Shown here: piece after piece, positions 5,841-13,609 of the stretch
Layout of the letters: every line of letters begins with the position of its first letter
Numbering within the stretch: the stretch's first letter is position 1
Virus record (IMG/VR): IMGVR_UViG_3300030109_003848
Coordinates: 1 to 29,477 of that record
Length of the DNA: 29,477 nucleotides
Origin: a virus
Strand: one strand, 5' to 3'
Position numbers and translations under genes: made by a program
The notes under the pieces: generated by a model
Databases searched by the model: none
What the model saw: only the letters and a program-made list of their open reading frames with translations
What the model was told of the DNA's origin: nothing

Positions 5841-6062
5841 ATGTGTTTATTTCGTTCAGCGCCAACACCAACACCTGATCCAAACGTCGAAATCGAACGT
5901 GAAAATCAGATGCAGGAAGAAGAAGCAAAAAAAGCAAAAGCCAAACAGGATCGGCTCGAAGATGCTGTTCGTAAAGCAGGTGGTGGCAGCGGGGGTACAA
6001 CTGTGCCATCTTTGCTAACATCAACACGCGGTGGTATTGGCTATTATGATGAGACACTCTAA
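5841..6062 (+). CDS. Small protein between terL and portal, 73 aa
   Basis: Begins MCLFRSAPTPTPDPN, continues through a charged helix (EEEAKKAKAKQDRLEDAVRKA, about 27-48) and ends with a Gly/Thr-rich GGIGYYDETL. Phages of this type often carry a short protein of the same shape here (Pro-rich start, coiled coil, 'LLT...GG.G' end). The ATG at 5841 is preferred because AAGGGG lies six bases upstream; an in-frame GTG at 5814 has no such site. The stop overlaps the portal start (TAATG). Role unknown. Confidence 0.75.
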   Translation: MCLFRSAPTPTPDPNVEIERENQMQEEEAKKAKAKQDRLEDAVRKAGGGSGGTTVPSLLTSTRGGIGYYDETL

Positions 6063-7627
6063 TGGATGATGCAGCACTTGTAGATCGCATGCTTAAAAAG
6101 TTTGATCGTGCTAAAGGCAATCGAACAAACTTTGAGTCTATCTTTGAAGAGTGTTATGAATATGCACTGCCAATGCGGCAGAGCTTTTATCACGAAGTTG
6201 CTGGGCAACGCCGTGATGATAAAATCTTTGATGAGACTGCAGTTGTTGGTACACAAGAATTTGCATCCAGATTGCAATCTGGGCTAGTGCCGAATTTTGC
6301 AAGATGGGCAGACTTTATAGCAGGCTCAGAGGTTCCACCAGAGCAACAGGATACGGTGAATAATGAACTGGATGAGGTTACTGACTATGTTTTCGAAGTC
6401 ATCCAGAACTCAAACTTTGGGCAAGAAATCCATGAGTCTTTCATGGACTTGGCCGTTGGCACGGGCATACTTCTGGTTGAAGAAGGGGATGCAATTAATC
6501 CTGTTCGCTTTAATGCAATTCCTCTTCCAAATGTGTATCTGGATACTGGCCCCGATGATAAGATTGATCACGTTTATAGAGAGCGCAGTCTCAAAATTAG
6601 CGATCTGGCTGTTGCGTATCCAAAAGGAGTTGTTAGCGAAAAAACAATAAGACAGATGCAATCTGAGCCTGACAAAAAGGTAAAGATTCTTGAGATTGTT
6701 TGCCGCAACTATTCCCAATTAAATGAAGAGAAACATGATTACTACGTCATCAATTGTGATGATCGTGAGATGATCTACTATGAATTGTTCGAAGGCAGTG
6801 GCTCAAACCCTTATGTGTGTTTTCGCTTCAGTAAAGCCTCTGGTGAAATTTATGGTCGTGGGCCTTTAATCAACGCACTTTCTGCAATCAAAACCACCAA
6901 CCTTACCATCGAGCTTGTGCTTGAGAATGCACAGATGGCAATTTCTGGCGTTTACCAGATGGATGATGATGGCATTATTAATACTGACACCATCAATCTT
7001 GTTCCCGGCACAATCATTCCAAAAGCGATGGGGTCCGCTGGATTGCAGCCAATAAAGAACGCTGGCAATTTTGATGTGGCAAATCTGGTCTTGAATGATA
7101 TGCGCAACAATATCAAACGTGCGCTTTATAACGACATGCTTGGCGATCCAAATCGCACCCCTGCTTCTGCAACCGAAGTGGCAGAACGCATGGCTGACCT
7201 ATCAAGACGTATTGGCTCTGCCTTTGGTCGCCTGCAAGCTGAGATGGTGCAGCCTGTATTGCAACGAGTTGTATACATTTTGAAGAAACAAGGCAGGATT
7301 GAAATGCCTGTCATCAATGGGCGTGAAGTAAAAGTGCGCTCTGTCTCTCCGTTAGCACAAGCTCAAGCAAACCAAGACATTAGTTCTGTTGCTAGATATC
7401 TGCAGCTTGTTGGGGGAACCTTTGGCCCAGAGGTGCTTAACCTCCTCATCAACAGTGAAGATACTGCATTGTATTTGGCAAAGAAGTTTGGTGTGCCAGA
7501 TACTCTGGTAAGAGACAGCGTGGAGAGACAGCAACTGCTGCAAGCAGCGCAGCAAGTTGCACAAGCGCAACAACAAGGCCAGATACCAGATGCAGAAACA
7601 CTTGGGCTTAGATCAGTTTCCTCGTAA
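6062..7627 (+). CDS. Portal (head-to-tail connector, T7 gp8-like)
   Basis: 521 aa, the usual size of T7-type connectors, which form the dodecameric ring through which DNA enters and leaves the head. Recognisable family features: N-terminal RAKGNRTNFESIFEECYEYA with the PMRQSF segment, FASRLQSGLVPNFARWADF near residue 80, and the C-terminal clamp region TPASATEVAERMADLSRRIG around residues 365-385, followed by LQAEMVQPVLQRVV. The C-terminal tail is Gln/Ala-rich (LLQAAQQVAQAQQQGQ). One-base TAATG junction with the preceding gene; the downstream gene begins inside its last 38 bases. Confidence 0.95.
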   Translation: MDDAALVDRMLKKFDRAKGNRTNFESIFEECYEYALPMRQSFYHEVAGQRRDDKIFDETAVVGTQEFASRLQSGLVPNFARWADFIAGSEVPPEQQDTVNNELDEVTDYVFEVIQNSNFGQEIHESFMDLAVGTGILLVEEGDAINPVRFNAIPLPNVYLDTGPDDKIDHVYRERSLKISDLAVAYPKGVVSEKTIRQMQSEPDKKVKILEIVCRNYSQLNEEKHDYYVINCDDREMIYYELFEGSGSNPYVCFRFSKASGEIYGRGPLINALSAIKTTNLTIELVLENAQMAISGVYQMDDDGIINTDTINLVPGTIIPKAMGSAGLQPIKNAGNFDVANLVLNDMRNNIKRALYNDMLGDPNRTPASATEVAERMADLSRRIGSAFGRLQAEMVQPVLQRVVYILKKQGRIEMPVINGREVKVRSVSPLAQAQANQDISSVARYLQLVGGTFGPEVLNLLINSEDTALYLAKKFGVPDTLVRDSVERQQLLQAAQQVAQAQQQGQIPDAETLGLRSVSS

Positions 7628-7859
7628 CAAAGAGGAAGATCAAAGAATTTCTAAAGACATAAAGAGCTTATTTTCAACACCTAATGGCAAACAGGTGTTG
7701 AAGTATTTGCGGTCTATCACAATTGAATCTGTGCAGGGACCGCATGCCACTGACGCTGAGTTGCGTCATCTTGAGGGACAGCGCTATCTTGTCGGCCTCA
7801 TATCTCGTCGTATAGATCATGCAGAGAGGATAAGTAAGAATGAACGAAGTAGCAGATAA
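7590..7859 (+). CDS. Bbp19-like small phage protein
   Basis: 89 aa from ATG 7590 (an in-frame ATG at 7557 would lengthen the overlap with the portal gene). The pattern SLFSTPNGKQVLKYLRS (about residues 23-39) followed by ELRHLEGQRYLVGLISRRI (about 56-74) is the signature of the Bbp19 family, small proteins encoded between portal and scaffold in many podoviruses. Function is not established; a connector or head accessory role is usually assumed from gene position. No strong Shine-Dalgarno precedes 7590, so the start is uncertain. Overlaps the scaffold start by 20 bases. Confidence 0.75.
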   Translation: MQKHLGLDQFPRNKEEDQRISKDIKSLFSTPNGKQVLKYLRSITIESVQGPHATDAELRHLEGQRYLVGLISRRIDHAERISKNERSSR

Positions 7860-8565
7860 TGTGGAAGTTGCAGCAACTGAAGCACCTGTTGATGGTAGCC
7901 AATCTGGAACCATAGAACGGCCTGAATGGTTGCCTGAAAAGTTCGAAACGCCAGAAGCACTGGCAACATCATATGGAGAACTTGAAAGCAAGATCGGTCA
8001 GAATCGTGACACTATTCGTGACGAATTAATGGCTGAGTTCGAGCAGGAAGCATATTCAAATCGGCCAGAAACTGCAGATCACTACACAATACCAGAAGGT
8101 GTAGATGAATCTTTGGCTGTCGACAATCCATTGTTCAAATGGTGGGCAGAGCATGCCTTTGAAAATGGTTACAACCAAGAAGAGTTTGAAGACGGTATTG
8201 CACAATATGCAGGCTTTATTGAAAGCCAACAACCTGACCTTGATGCAGAACGTGTTAATCTCGGTGAGAATGCAACTGCAAGAATTGATGCGGCGAATGC
8301 TTGGGCTAATAGCTTTTTCCCAGAAGAGTTGCATGGCGCATTTCTTATGATGGGGCAGACTGCTGTTGGTATCAAAGCCCTTGAGTATATGCAAAGCCAA
8401 ACAAGGCAATCTGCAATGAATGGCACAGCCGAGGCTTCACCTCAGATTACCATTGATGATGTACGCACAATGCAGGCTGATCCGCGCTATCATGATCCTG
8501 TAAGAAGGGACAGAGCTTTTGTCACAAAAGTTGATGAAGCCTACGCTAAGCTATTCCCATCCTGA
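7840..8565 (+). CDS. Scaffolding (capsid assembly) protein
   Basis: 241 aa, strongly acidic, with the layout of T7 gp9-like scaffolds: disordered acidic N-terminus, PEWLPEKFETPEALATSYGE (about 28-47) that is near-universal in these proteins, a charged helical middle, and a C-terminal region with repeated short motifs ending DEAYAKLFPS that should contact the coat protein. Also typical is the block TIDDVRTMQADPRYHDPVRR (about 205-224). Scaffold is located, as expected, between connector and coat genes. AGAGGA lies about nine bases before the ATG. Confidence 0.9.
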   Translation: MNEVADNVEVAATEAPVDGSQSGTIERPEWLPEKFETPEALATSYGELESKIGQNRDTIRDELMAEFEQEAYSNRPETADHYTIPEGVDESLAVDNPLFKWWAEHAFENGYNQEEFEDGIAQYAGFIESQQPDLDAERVNLGENATARIDAANAWANSFFPEELHGAFLMMGQTAVGIKALEYMQSQTRQSAMNGTAEASPQITIDDVRTMQADPRYHDPVRRDRAFVTKVDEAYAKLFPS

Positions 8566-9091
8566 TATTCTTTATCAAGATGATCAGAAGGAAATTGTAA
8601 AAGCAACATCTGAACATGCTGCTTATCTTCAGCATCATATGAGAGATGAAGATAAGTTTGAATGCTCTCTATATGATATGTCTCCTTGGAAAGCCCTGCA
8701 TACACCTTTGCGTTGGCCCGAAGCAGAAACATGGACAGGCGTGTATAAAGGCACGCCTGTTTGTATGTTTGGCGTCTGTCCAAATAAAGAAAACGAAGAA
8801 CTACTAGATATATTTGGCCCTCAAGTAGATATCGGTTCTATATGGTTACTTGGCTCTACTCATGTTGATAGTGTCTATAGACCGTTTTTAAGATTAAGTC
8901 GCTTGGCTGCAGATCATCTTTGTAGACAATATGATATTGTTGAAAATGTGGTTCCGCTTCAAAACGCTAAAACTATCATGTGGTTGACTTGGCTTGGTTT
9001 TAATTTTTTCTCTCAAACAATCAAAGTAAAAGGTACGGAGTGTGTGCGATTTGTACGTTGCACTTCTGATCTAGATGTGACACTGGATTAG
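8519..9091 (+). CDS. Phage Gp13-family (DUF2833, GNAT-like) protein
   Basis: About 190 aa. The pattern PWKALHTPLRWPEAETWTG followed by a short strand pair (VYKGTPVCMFGV), LLDIFGPQVDIGSIWLLGST and RPFLRLSRLAADHL matches the family of T7 gp13 (internal virion protein A), which has an acetyltransferase-like fold. In T7 gp13 lies after the tail tube genes; here it is between scaffold and coat gene. The listed start is a TTG at 8519 with AAGGGA nine bases upstream, overlapping the scaffold end by 47 bases; ATG 8537 is an alternative. It is AT-richer in its second half. Role in this phage: probably virion assembly, not enzymatic proof. Confidence 0.7.
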   Translation: MSQKLMKPTLSYSHPDILYQDDQKEIVKATSEHAAYLQHHMRDEDKFECSLYDMSPWKALHTPLRWPEAETWTGVYKGTPVCMFGVCPNKENEELLDIFGPQVDIGSIWLLGSTHVDSVYRPFLRLSRLAADHLCRQYDIVENVVPLQNAKTIMWLTWLGFNFFSQTIKVKGTECVRFVRCTSDLDVTLD

Positions 9092-9188
9092 TACGGCCTG
9101 TTTCAAACTGACAGCCCCGACAGGGATAACTGGACGACGGACGAAACGGATAACCTGATTTGTAGTAACAACTCTTGAGGACTGACAA

Positions 9189-10001
9189 ATGGCGAATACA
9201 ATCGATACCGCCTTTATCAAGCAGTTCGAGTCCGAAGTCCACATTGCCTATCAACGTATGGGCAGTAAGCTGCGCGGCACTGTCCGCACAGCAGGAAACG
9301 TGGCTGGCAACATTGTTCGTTTCCAGAAAATCGGTACTGGCTCTGCTTCCACTAAATCTCGTAATGGCAACATCACCCCGATGGAGCTAACGCACACAAC
9401 CGTCGAAGCAACGATGACCGATCACTATGCTGCTGAGTTCATCGATAAGCTGGACGAACTAAAAACCAACATTGATGAGCGTCAGGCTGTGGCAACCTCT
9501 GCTGCTGCTGCCCTTGGTCGTAAGACTGACGAGCTTCTGTACACAGCAATGGATGCTGGTGCTAATTCAACTCAAATCCACGATACAGGTTCTGCACTTG
9601 CAAAAGCAGACTTGCTCTCGCTGTTTGAGACTTTTGGCACTGCAAACATTCCAGAAGATGGCAATCGTTATCTGGCGATGCATCCGAAAGGCTATGCTGA
9701 TCTGTTTTTGATCAACGAGTTTGCATCATCTGATTTTGTTGGCGAACAAAATCTGCCTTTTGCTGGCGGCATGACTATGAAAGAATTTCTTGGTTTCAAG
9801 ATTTTCTCTACTGCTGCAATCACTGCAGGCAAGAACATGGCATATCATTCCTCTGCAGTTGGGCTTGGCGTAAATGCTGATGTCTCTACTGAAGTGAATT
9901 ATGTTCCTGAGAAAGCCTCACACCTTGCAACCTCGATGATGTCGATGGGCGCAGTTGTCATTGATGACAACGGTGTCTACGAAGTCCTCGATAATAACTA
10001 A
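9189..10001 (+). CDS. Major capsid (coat) protein
   Basis: 270 aa. Typical podovirus coat protein opening (ANTIDTAFIKQFESEVHIAY) followed by QRMGSKLRGTVRTAGNVAGN and the conserved IGTGSASTKSRNGNITPMEL. DELLYTAMDAG near residue 120 and the C-terminal HLATSMMSMGAVVIDDNGVY are also usual in the family and compatible with the HK97 fold. Codon use is cleaner and GC slightly higher than the flanking genes, as expected for the most highly expressed protein. GAGGA lies seven bases before the ATG. The 97-base gap upstream (9092-9188) may contain a promoter, but I find no convincing boxes. Confidence 0.92.
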   Translation: MANTIDTAFIKQFESEVHIAYQRMGSKLRGTVRTAGNVAGNIVRFQKIGTGSASTKSRNGNITPMELTHTTVEATMTDHYAAEFIDKLDELKTNIDERQAVATSAAAALGRKTDELLYTAMDAGANSTQIHDTGSALAKADLLSLFETFGTANIPEDGNRYLAMHPKGYADLFLINEFASSDFVGEQNLPFAGGMTMKEFLGFKIFSTAAITAGKNMAYHSSAVGLGVNADVSTEVNYVPEKASHLATSMMSMGAVVIDDNGVYEVLDNN

Positions 10002-10015
10002 GAGAGGGATTAGAT

Positions 10016-10279
10016 ATGGCTTACGTAGCATCTGGTCTTACGCGTATGGCAGGGGGTGGTGGTCATAGTATCTGGTACTATGATTCTACTGATACCTTAG
10101 AAACGGTTGATCAGGAGGGTTATTTTAATGATGCCGCTGGCATGATTAATGTAGGTGATATTGTCTTTGTGTATGACAATGACGCACCTGCAATGACCAT
10201 CTGTACTGTGCTTTCCAACACCGGAACGGTTGTTGACTTGAGTGATGGTACAGCACTTGATCTGACTGACGACGACTAA
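10016..10279 (+). CDS. Small capsid-associated protein, 87 aa
   Basis: Acidic protein with WYYDSTDTLETVDQEGYFND, INVGDIVFVYDNDAP and a terminal DDD. Short beta-rich proteins with the 'GYFND...GD.i.v' pattern follow the coat gene in many podoviruses and are often annotated as head fibre or decoration proteins; the assignment here is by position and pattern. GAGAGGGA lies six bases upstream of the ATG. It is followed directly by a strong hairpin, so it is probably the last gene of the highly expressed head transcript. Confidence 0.7.
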   Translation: MAYVASGLTRMAGGGGHSIWYYDSTDTLETVDQEGYFNDAAGMINVGDIVFVYDNDAPAMTICTVLSNTGTVVDLSDGTALDLTDDD

Positions 10280-10286
10280 AAGGATA

Positions 10287-10317
10287 GGAGAGGCGTGGTC
10301 CCCATCCCCGCCTCTCC
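10287..10317 (+). terminator. Hairpin after the capsid genes, possible partial terminator
   Basis: Perfect 9-bp stem (10287-10295 GGAGAGGCG with 10309-10317) and a 13-base loop in a 47-base gap. No T-tract follows, so full rho-independent termination is unlikely. In T7 a leaky terminator (T-phi) stands directly after the coat gene; this hairpin is at the equivalent place and could lower downstream expression or protect the 3' end of head mRNA. Confidence 0.45.
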
Positions 10318-10326
10318 ATACCCAAG

Positions 10327-10911
10327 ATGCCATCGGTAGCAAACTCAGATATTGATATTGCGGCTGCAGCCTTAATCTTGATTGGTGCAGACCCAATTAC
10401 GTCGTTTACTGAAACCTCAACAGAGGCCCTTGTGGCCTCAAATATTTATGAAGATGTTGTGCAAGCTGCGCTTTGCACATCTCGTTGGAGGTTTGCAGCA
10501 AATCAAGCTGAACTGAATAGATTGAGTGATGTGCCGACAGGCAGATTTGATCATGCATATCAGCTACCATCAGACATGCTTATGCTGCATGCATTAACGG
10601 TGAGCGACAATCCAATAGAGTATAATGTCTATGGTGATCTTGCTTTTACAAATGGTTCTGAAACAGACCAAGTAGTAGCTGACTATAGTATTCGTGTTGG
10701 AGAAGAAAAGTTTCCTAGCTATTTTATTCTGGCTGTTGAATATGCGTTGGCTTCTGCCTTTGCAGTTTCGATTGCAAGAGACGATGGCCTTGCCGCTATC
10801 TTAGAAAGAAAAGCACAGCAGTTAATGCAGCAAGCAAAAACCCTCGATAGTCAGCAACAAACCACACGCAAACTTGTAACATCGAGGTTTATTACTGAAA
10901 GGCGCAGTTAA
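10327..10911 (+). CDS. Tail tubular protein A (T7 gp11-like)
   Basis: 194 aa, normal length. Pattern AAALILIGADPITSFTETST, then a block of the RWRFAANQAELNRL kind and GRFDHAYQLPSDMLMLHALT, is diagnostic of podovirus tail tubular protein A, which forms the ring between connector and nozzle. C-terminal part is helical (ERKAQQLMQQAKTLDSQQQ). No good ribosome site precedes the ATG, and the hairpin 10287-10317 lies just upstream. One-base TAATG overlap with the next gene. Confidence 0.92.
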   Translation: MPSVANSDIDIAAAALILIGADPITSFTETSTEALVASNIYEDVVQAALCTSRWRFAANQAELNRLSDVPTGRFDHAYQLPSDMLMLHALTVSDNPIEYNVYGDLAFTNGSETDQVVADYSIRVGEEKFPSYFILAVEYALASAFAVSIARDDGLAAILERKAQQLMQQAKTLDSQQQTTRKLVTSRFITERRS

Positions 10912-13157
10912 TGGCGAGGATTAGAATACCGCTCAACAACTTTGCTTTTGGTGAAATCAACCCTTCTTTGACATCACGCACAGATACACCTGTTTATGTG
11001 TCTGCTGCTGAAACTGTGCAAAACTTTTTTATCCGATCTGAAGGTGGTGTTATAAGTCGTCCCGGTACAAAGCGGATATACAATTTTACACAAACATTTG
11101 ATGCTTCGATAACTCAACAAATTAGACTTGAGCCGTTTATTTTTTCAGATGACGAGAAATACATAATTGCATTTTCTACTGGCAAGATAGAATGCTTCTA
11201 TATCAACCCCACTACAGGTGCTATTAGTCTAGCACAGACATTAACTGCCGACATAAGCAGTGCTGCAATTCCGATAACCAATACAAATCTGCAGCGTTTT
11301 ACGTTCACCCAAAAGGGTGACTTCATGTTTATTGCAGACAAATCTTTTTTATGTAGATTGCTTGTACGTACAGGTCTTACCAGCTTTGAGCTTAGAACAT
11401 ATAGCTTTGCTACAGATGTAACTGGCGACATTATACATCAGCCATATTATAATTTTCAGACTGCTGGCACTCGGATTACAAGTAGTAACGCCACTGCTGG
11501 CACAAGCAGAACCTTGACTACAACTGATACAAGTGGTGCTGATGCATCATATTTTGTATCTGATCATGTTGGTGTGCGATTACGCATAGGTGATGCAGAG
11601 GCAACAATAACTGGCTTTACAGATAACCATACTGTAACGGCTACTTTGCATGATGATATCGAAGTGCAGCTTGATGTTGATGCGCTGCGCACAAAAGATG
11701 GTTCAGACAAGGTTGAGGTAACGCATGCTTTGCATGGTCTGAAAGCAAGTAATACTGTTGTTGTGTCTGATGCTGGTGGACTCGGCGGCATCACAGCCGC
11801 AAACATAAATGGCACACGCACCATCAATAGAATCATTGATGAAAATGTGTATGAAATAACTGCGGGTGCAACTGCCAGTAGTGGCGCTCTAGGTGGTGGT
11901 TCGCCTCGCATCCAGACAACTAATACAACTGAATGGTTCGAGCAATCATATAGTTCGTATCGAGGCTTTCCAGCAGCAATCACATTCCATGAAGACAGGC
12001 TTTGGTTTGGCGGCACACCAAGTCAGCCAGATGGCATATGGGGTTCTAAGACAGGGCGATATTTTAACTTCGATCTTGGTGATGCAGAAGATGATGACTC
12101 ACTCGATCTTGATGCTGCAACTGGTGTAAACAACCAGATAAGGCATCTTGTTTCTAATCGTGATCTACAGGTGTTTGCATCTCAATCAGAGTTTTTTTTG
12201 CCATCATTTAATGATCGTCCAGTAACACCAGCAAATGCCAAGATATCTGCACAAACACCTTTTGGTACAGGGTTTGTAAAACCTCAGTCGTTAGATGGCT
12301 CTACTTTATTCGTACAGGCAACTGGCACGGCAGTGCGTGAGTATGTCTTTACTGATAGAGAAAATGCATATACAGCAGGAATGGTTTCTCTGTTGTCATC
12401 ACATCTAATCAAAGCACCAATACAGCTTGCAGTTGTAAAAGGTTCACTTGCTCGTCCCGGTGCATATGGTTTCTTTTTGATGAACGATGGCACGTTAGGT
12501 GTTTATCATTCCATGCGGCAAGAGAAAAAAGCTGGCTGGATGCGCTGGACTACAAGCGGCAAGTTTCATTCTATTGTTGCTATCGATGAAGACTTGTTTG
12601 TTTGCTGCTCGAGAGATGATGGTTCTGGCACAACTAAATTCTTTCTTGAGCAATTTGATAAAGATATGAAGATGGATTTTTGTAATGACTTTACTGGCAG
12701 TAGCGGTGTGTTTTCGGTAAGCGGACACTTTTCAAATGGTGCTGTCGTAGATGTTGTTGATGACACCGAGTATCTAGGTCAATTTACTGTTGCTAGCACA
12801 AATGCAGATGTCTCATCTGTCAAAGCATCAACAAGCGCACAAATTGGTTTTAAGTTTACACCCGAACTAAAAACATTACCTATAGATGCTGCTGTTGCAG
12901 GAGGACCGCTAACTGGTTTACCAAGGAAAATAACACGCGTCATTCTTGATCTTGAAGATACTTTAAGTGTCAGTGTAAATGGAACAGATTTGATTTTGCG
13001 TACAGTGCAACAAGATCAATCTCAAGCACTGACTGCAGTGTCTGGTAAACGTGAGTTTAGAGTTCTTGGGTATAGCAAAGACCCGCGTGTGACAGTAACT
13101 CAATCAGCGCCATTGGCGTTGCAGATTAACGGTTTGATTGCAGAGGTAGCGTTCTAA
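10911..13157 (+). CDS. Tail tubular protein B (T7 gp12-like nozzle)
   Basis: 748 aa. N-terminus NNFAFGEINPSLTSRTDTPV and VQNFFIRSEGGVISRPGTKR are characteristic of nozzle proteins, as are YRGFPAAITFHEDRLWFGGT and QPDGIWGSKTGRYFNF near residues 345-385. The region around 185-320 (ADASYFVSDHVGVRLRIGDA, then repeated beta segments) looks like an inserted domain present in many marine relatives. The protein forms the six-part nozzle that binds the fibres. Junctions at both ends are one-base TAATG overlaps, so it is translated together with A and the internal proteins. Confidence 0.93.
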   Translation: MARIRIPLNNFAFGEINPSLTSRTDTPVYVSAAETVQNFFIRSEGGVISRPGTKRIYNFTQTFDASITQQIRLEPFIFSDDEKYIIAFSTGKIECFYINPTTGAISLAQTLTADISSAAIPITNTNLQRFTFTQKGDFMFIADKSFLCRLLVRTGLTSFELRTYSFATDVTGDIIHQPYYNFQTAGTRITSSNATAGTSRTLTTTDTSGADASYFVSDHVGVRLRIGDAEATITGFTDNHTVTATLHDDIEVQLDVDALRTKDGSDKVEVTHALHGLKASNTVVVSDAGGLGGITAANINGTRTINRIIDENVYEITAGATASSGALGGGSPRIQTTNTTEWFEQSYSSYRGFPAAITFHEDRLWFGGTPSQPDGIWGSKTGRYFNFDLGDAEDDDSLDLDAATGVNNQIRHLVSNRDLQVFASQSEFFLPSFNDRPVTPANAKISAQTPFGTGFVKPQSLDGSTLFVQATGTAVREYVFTDRENAYTAGMVSLLSSHLIKAPIQLAVVKGSLARPGAYGFFLMNDGTLGVYHSMRQEKKAGWMRWTTSGKFHSIVAIDEDLFVCCSRDDGSGTTKFFLEQFDKDMKMDFCNDFTGSSGVFSVSGHFSNGAVVDVVDDTEYLGQFTVASTNADVSSVKASTSAQIGFKFTPELKTLPIDAAVAGGPLTGLPRKITRVILDLEDTLSVSVNGTDLILRTVQQDQSQALTAVSGKREFRVLGYSKDPRVTVTQSAPLALQINGLIAEVAF

Positions 13158-13609
13158 TGGCAAATCCTTTTATGATTGCTAGTGCTTTTTTTAGTGTTGT
13201 TGGCACTCTTCAAACAGGTCGCGCTGAAGCTCGTCGTCAAGCAGCAATTGCTTCACAGCAAGAGCAAAACAAAAAAGTTGAGCAACTAAGGGCATTACAA
13301 GAACATAATGCTCGATTGGATTCTTTTGATAGATTTATAAGCACTACAAATGCTGTTGCTGCTATCAATAATCGTTCACAAAGCGACCGCTCTATTGCTG
13401 CTTTGAAAAGGGCCGGTAGGGATAAAAGCATGCAACAAATTGATCGTGCAAGAACACAATCATTATTTACTCAAAGTCGTATGCAGTTTGCTGCTAATGA
13501 TGCAAGATTTGCAGGTCAACTTGCAAGGCAACGAGCACTTACTGGTGCAGCATCAAGCATTGCAACTATGGGATATCGAATGCAACAGGTAACACCTACG
13601 AGTGATTAA
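13157..13609 (+). CDS. Internal virion protein (T7 gp14-like)
   Basis: 150 aa. A hydrophobic N-terminus (NPFMIASAFFSVVGTLQTG, 3-21) is followed by a long Ala/Gln/Arg-rich coiled coil (ARRQAAIASQQEQNKKVEQL onward). This shape and the position between nozzle and the two large internal proteins match T7 gp14, which is ejected and forms a pore in the outer membrane. Sequence identity to T7 cannot be claimed from inspection. TAATG at both ends. Confidence 0.8.
   Translation: MANPFMIASAFFSVVGTLQTGRAEARRQAAIASQQEQNKKVEQLRALQEHNARLDSFDRFISTTNAVAAINNRSQSDRSIAALKRAGRDKSMQQIDRARTQSLFTQSRMQFAANDARFAGQLARQRALTGAASSIATMGYRMQQVTPTSD

Noticed and set aside
9092-9188. Promoter upstream of the coat gene
   Set aside because: CTGACA and repeated GGATAAC elements are present but no matching -10 at a suitable distance; not strong enough to list.
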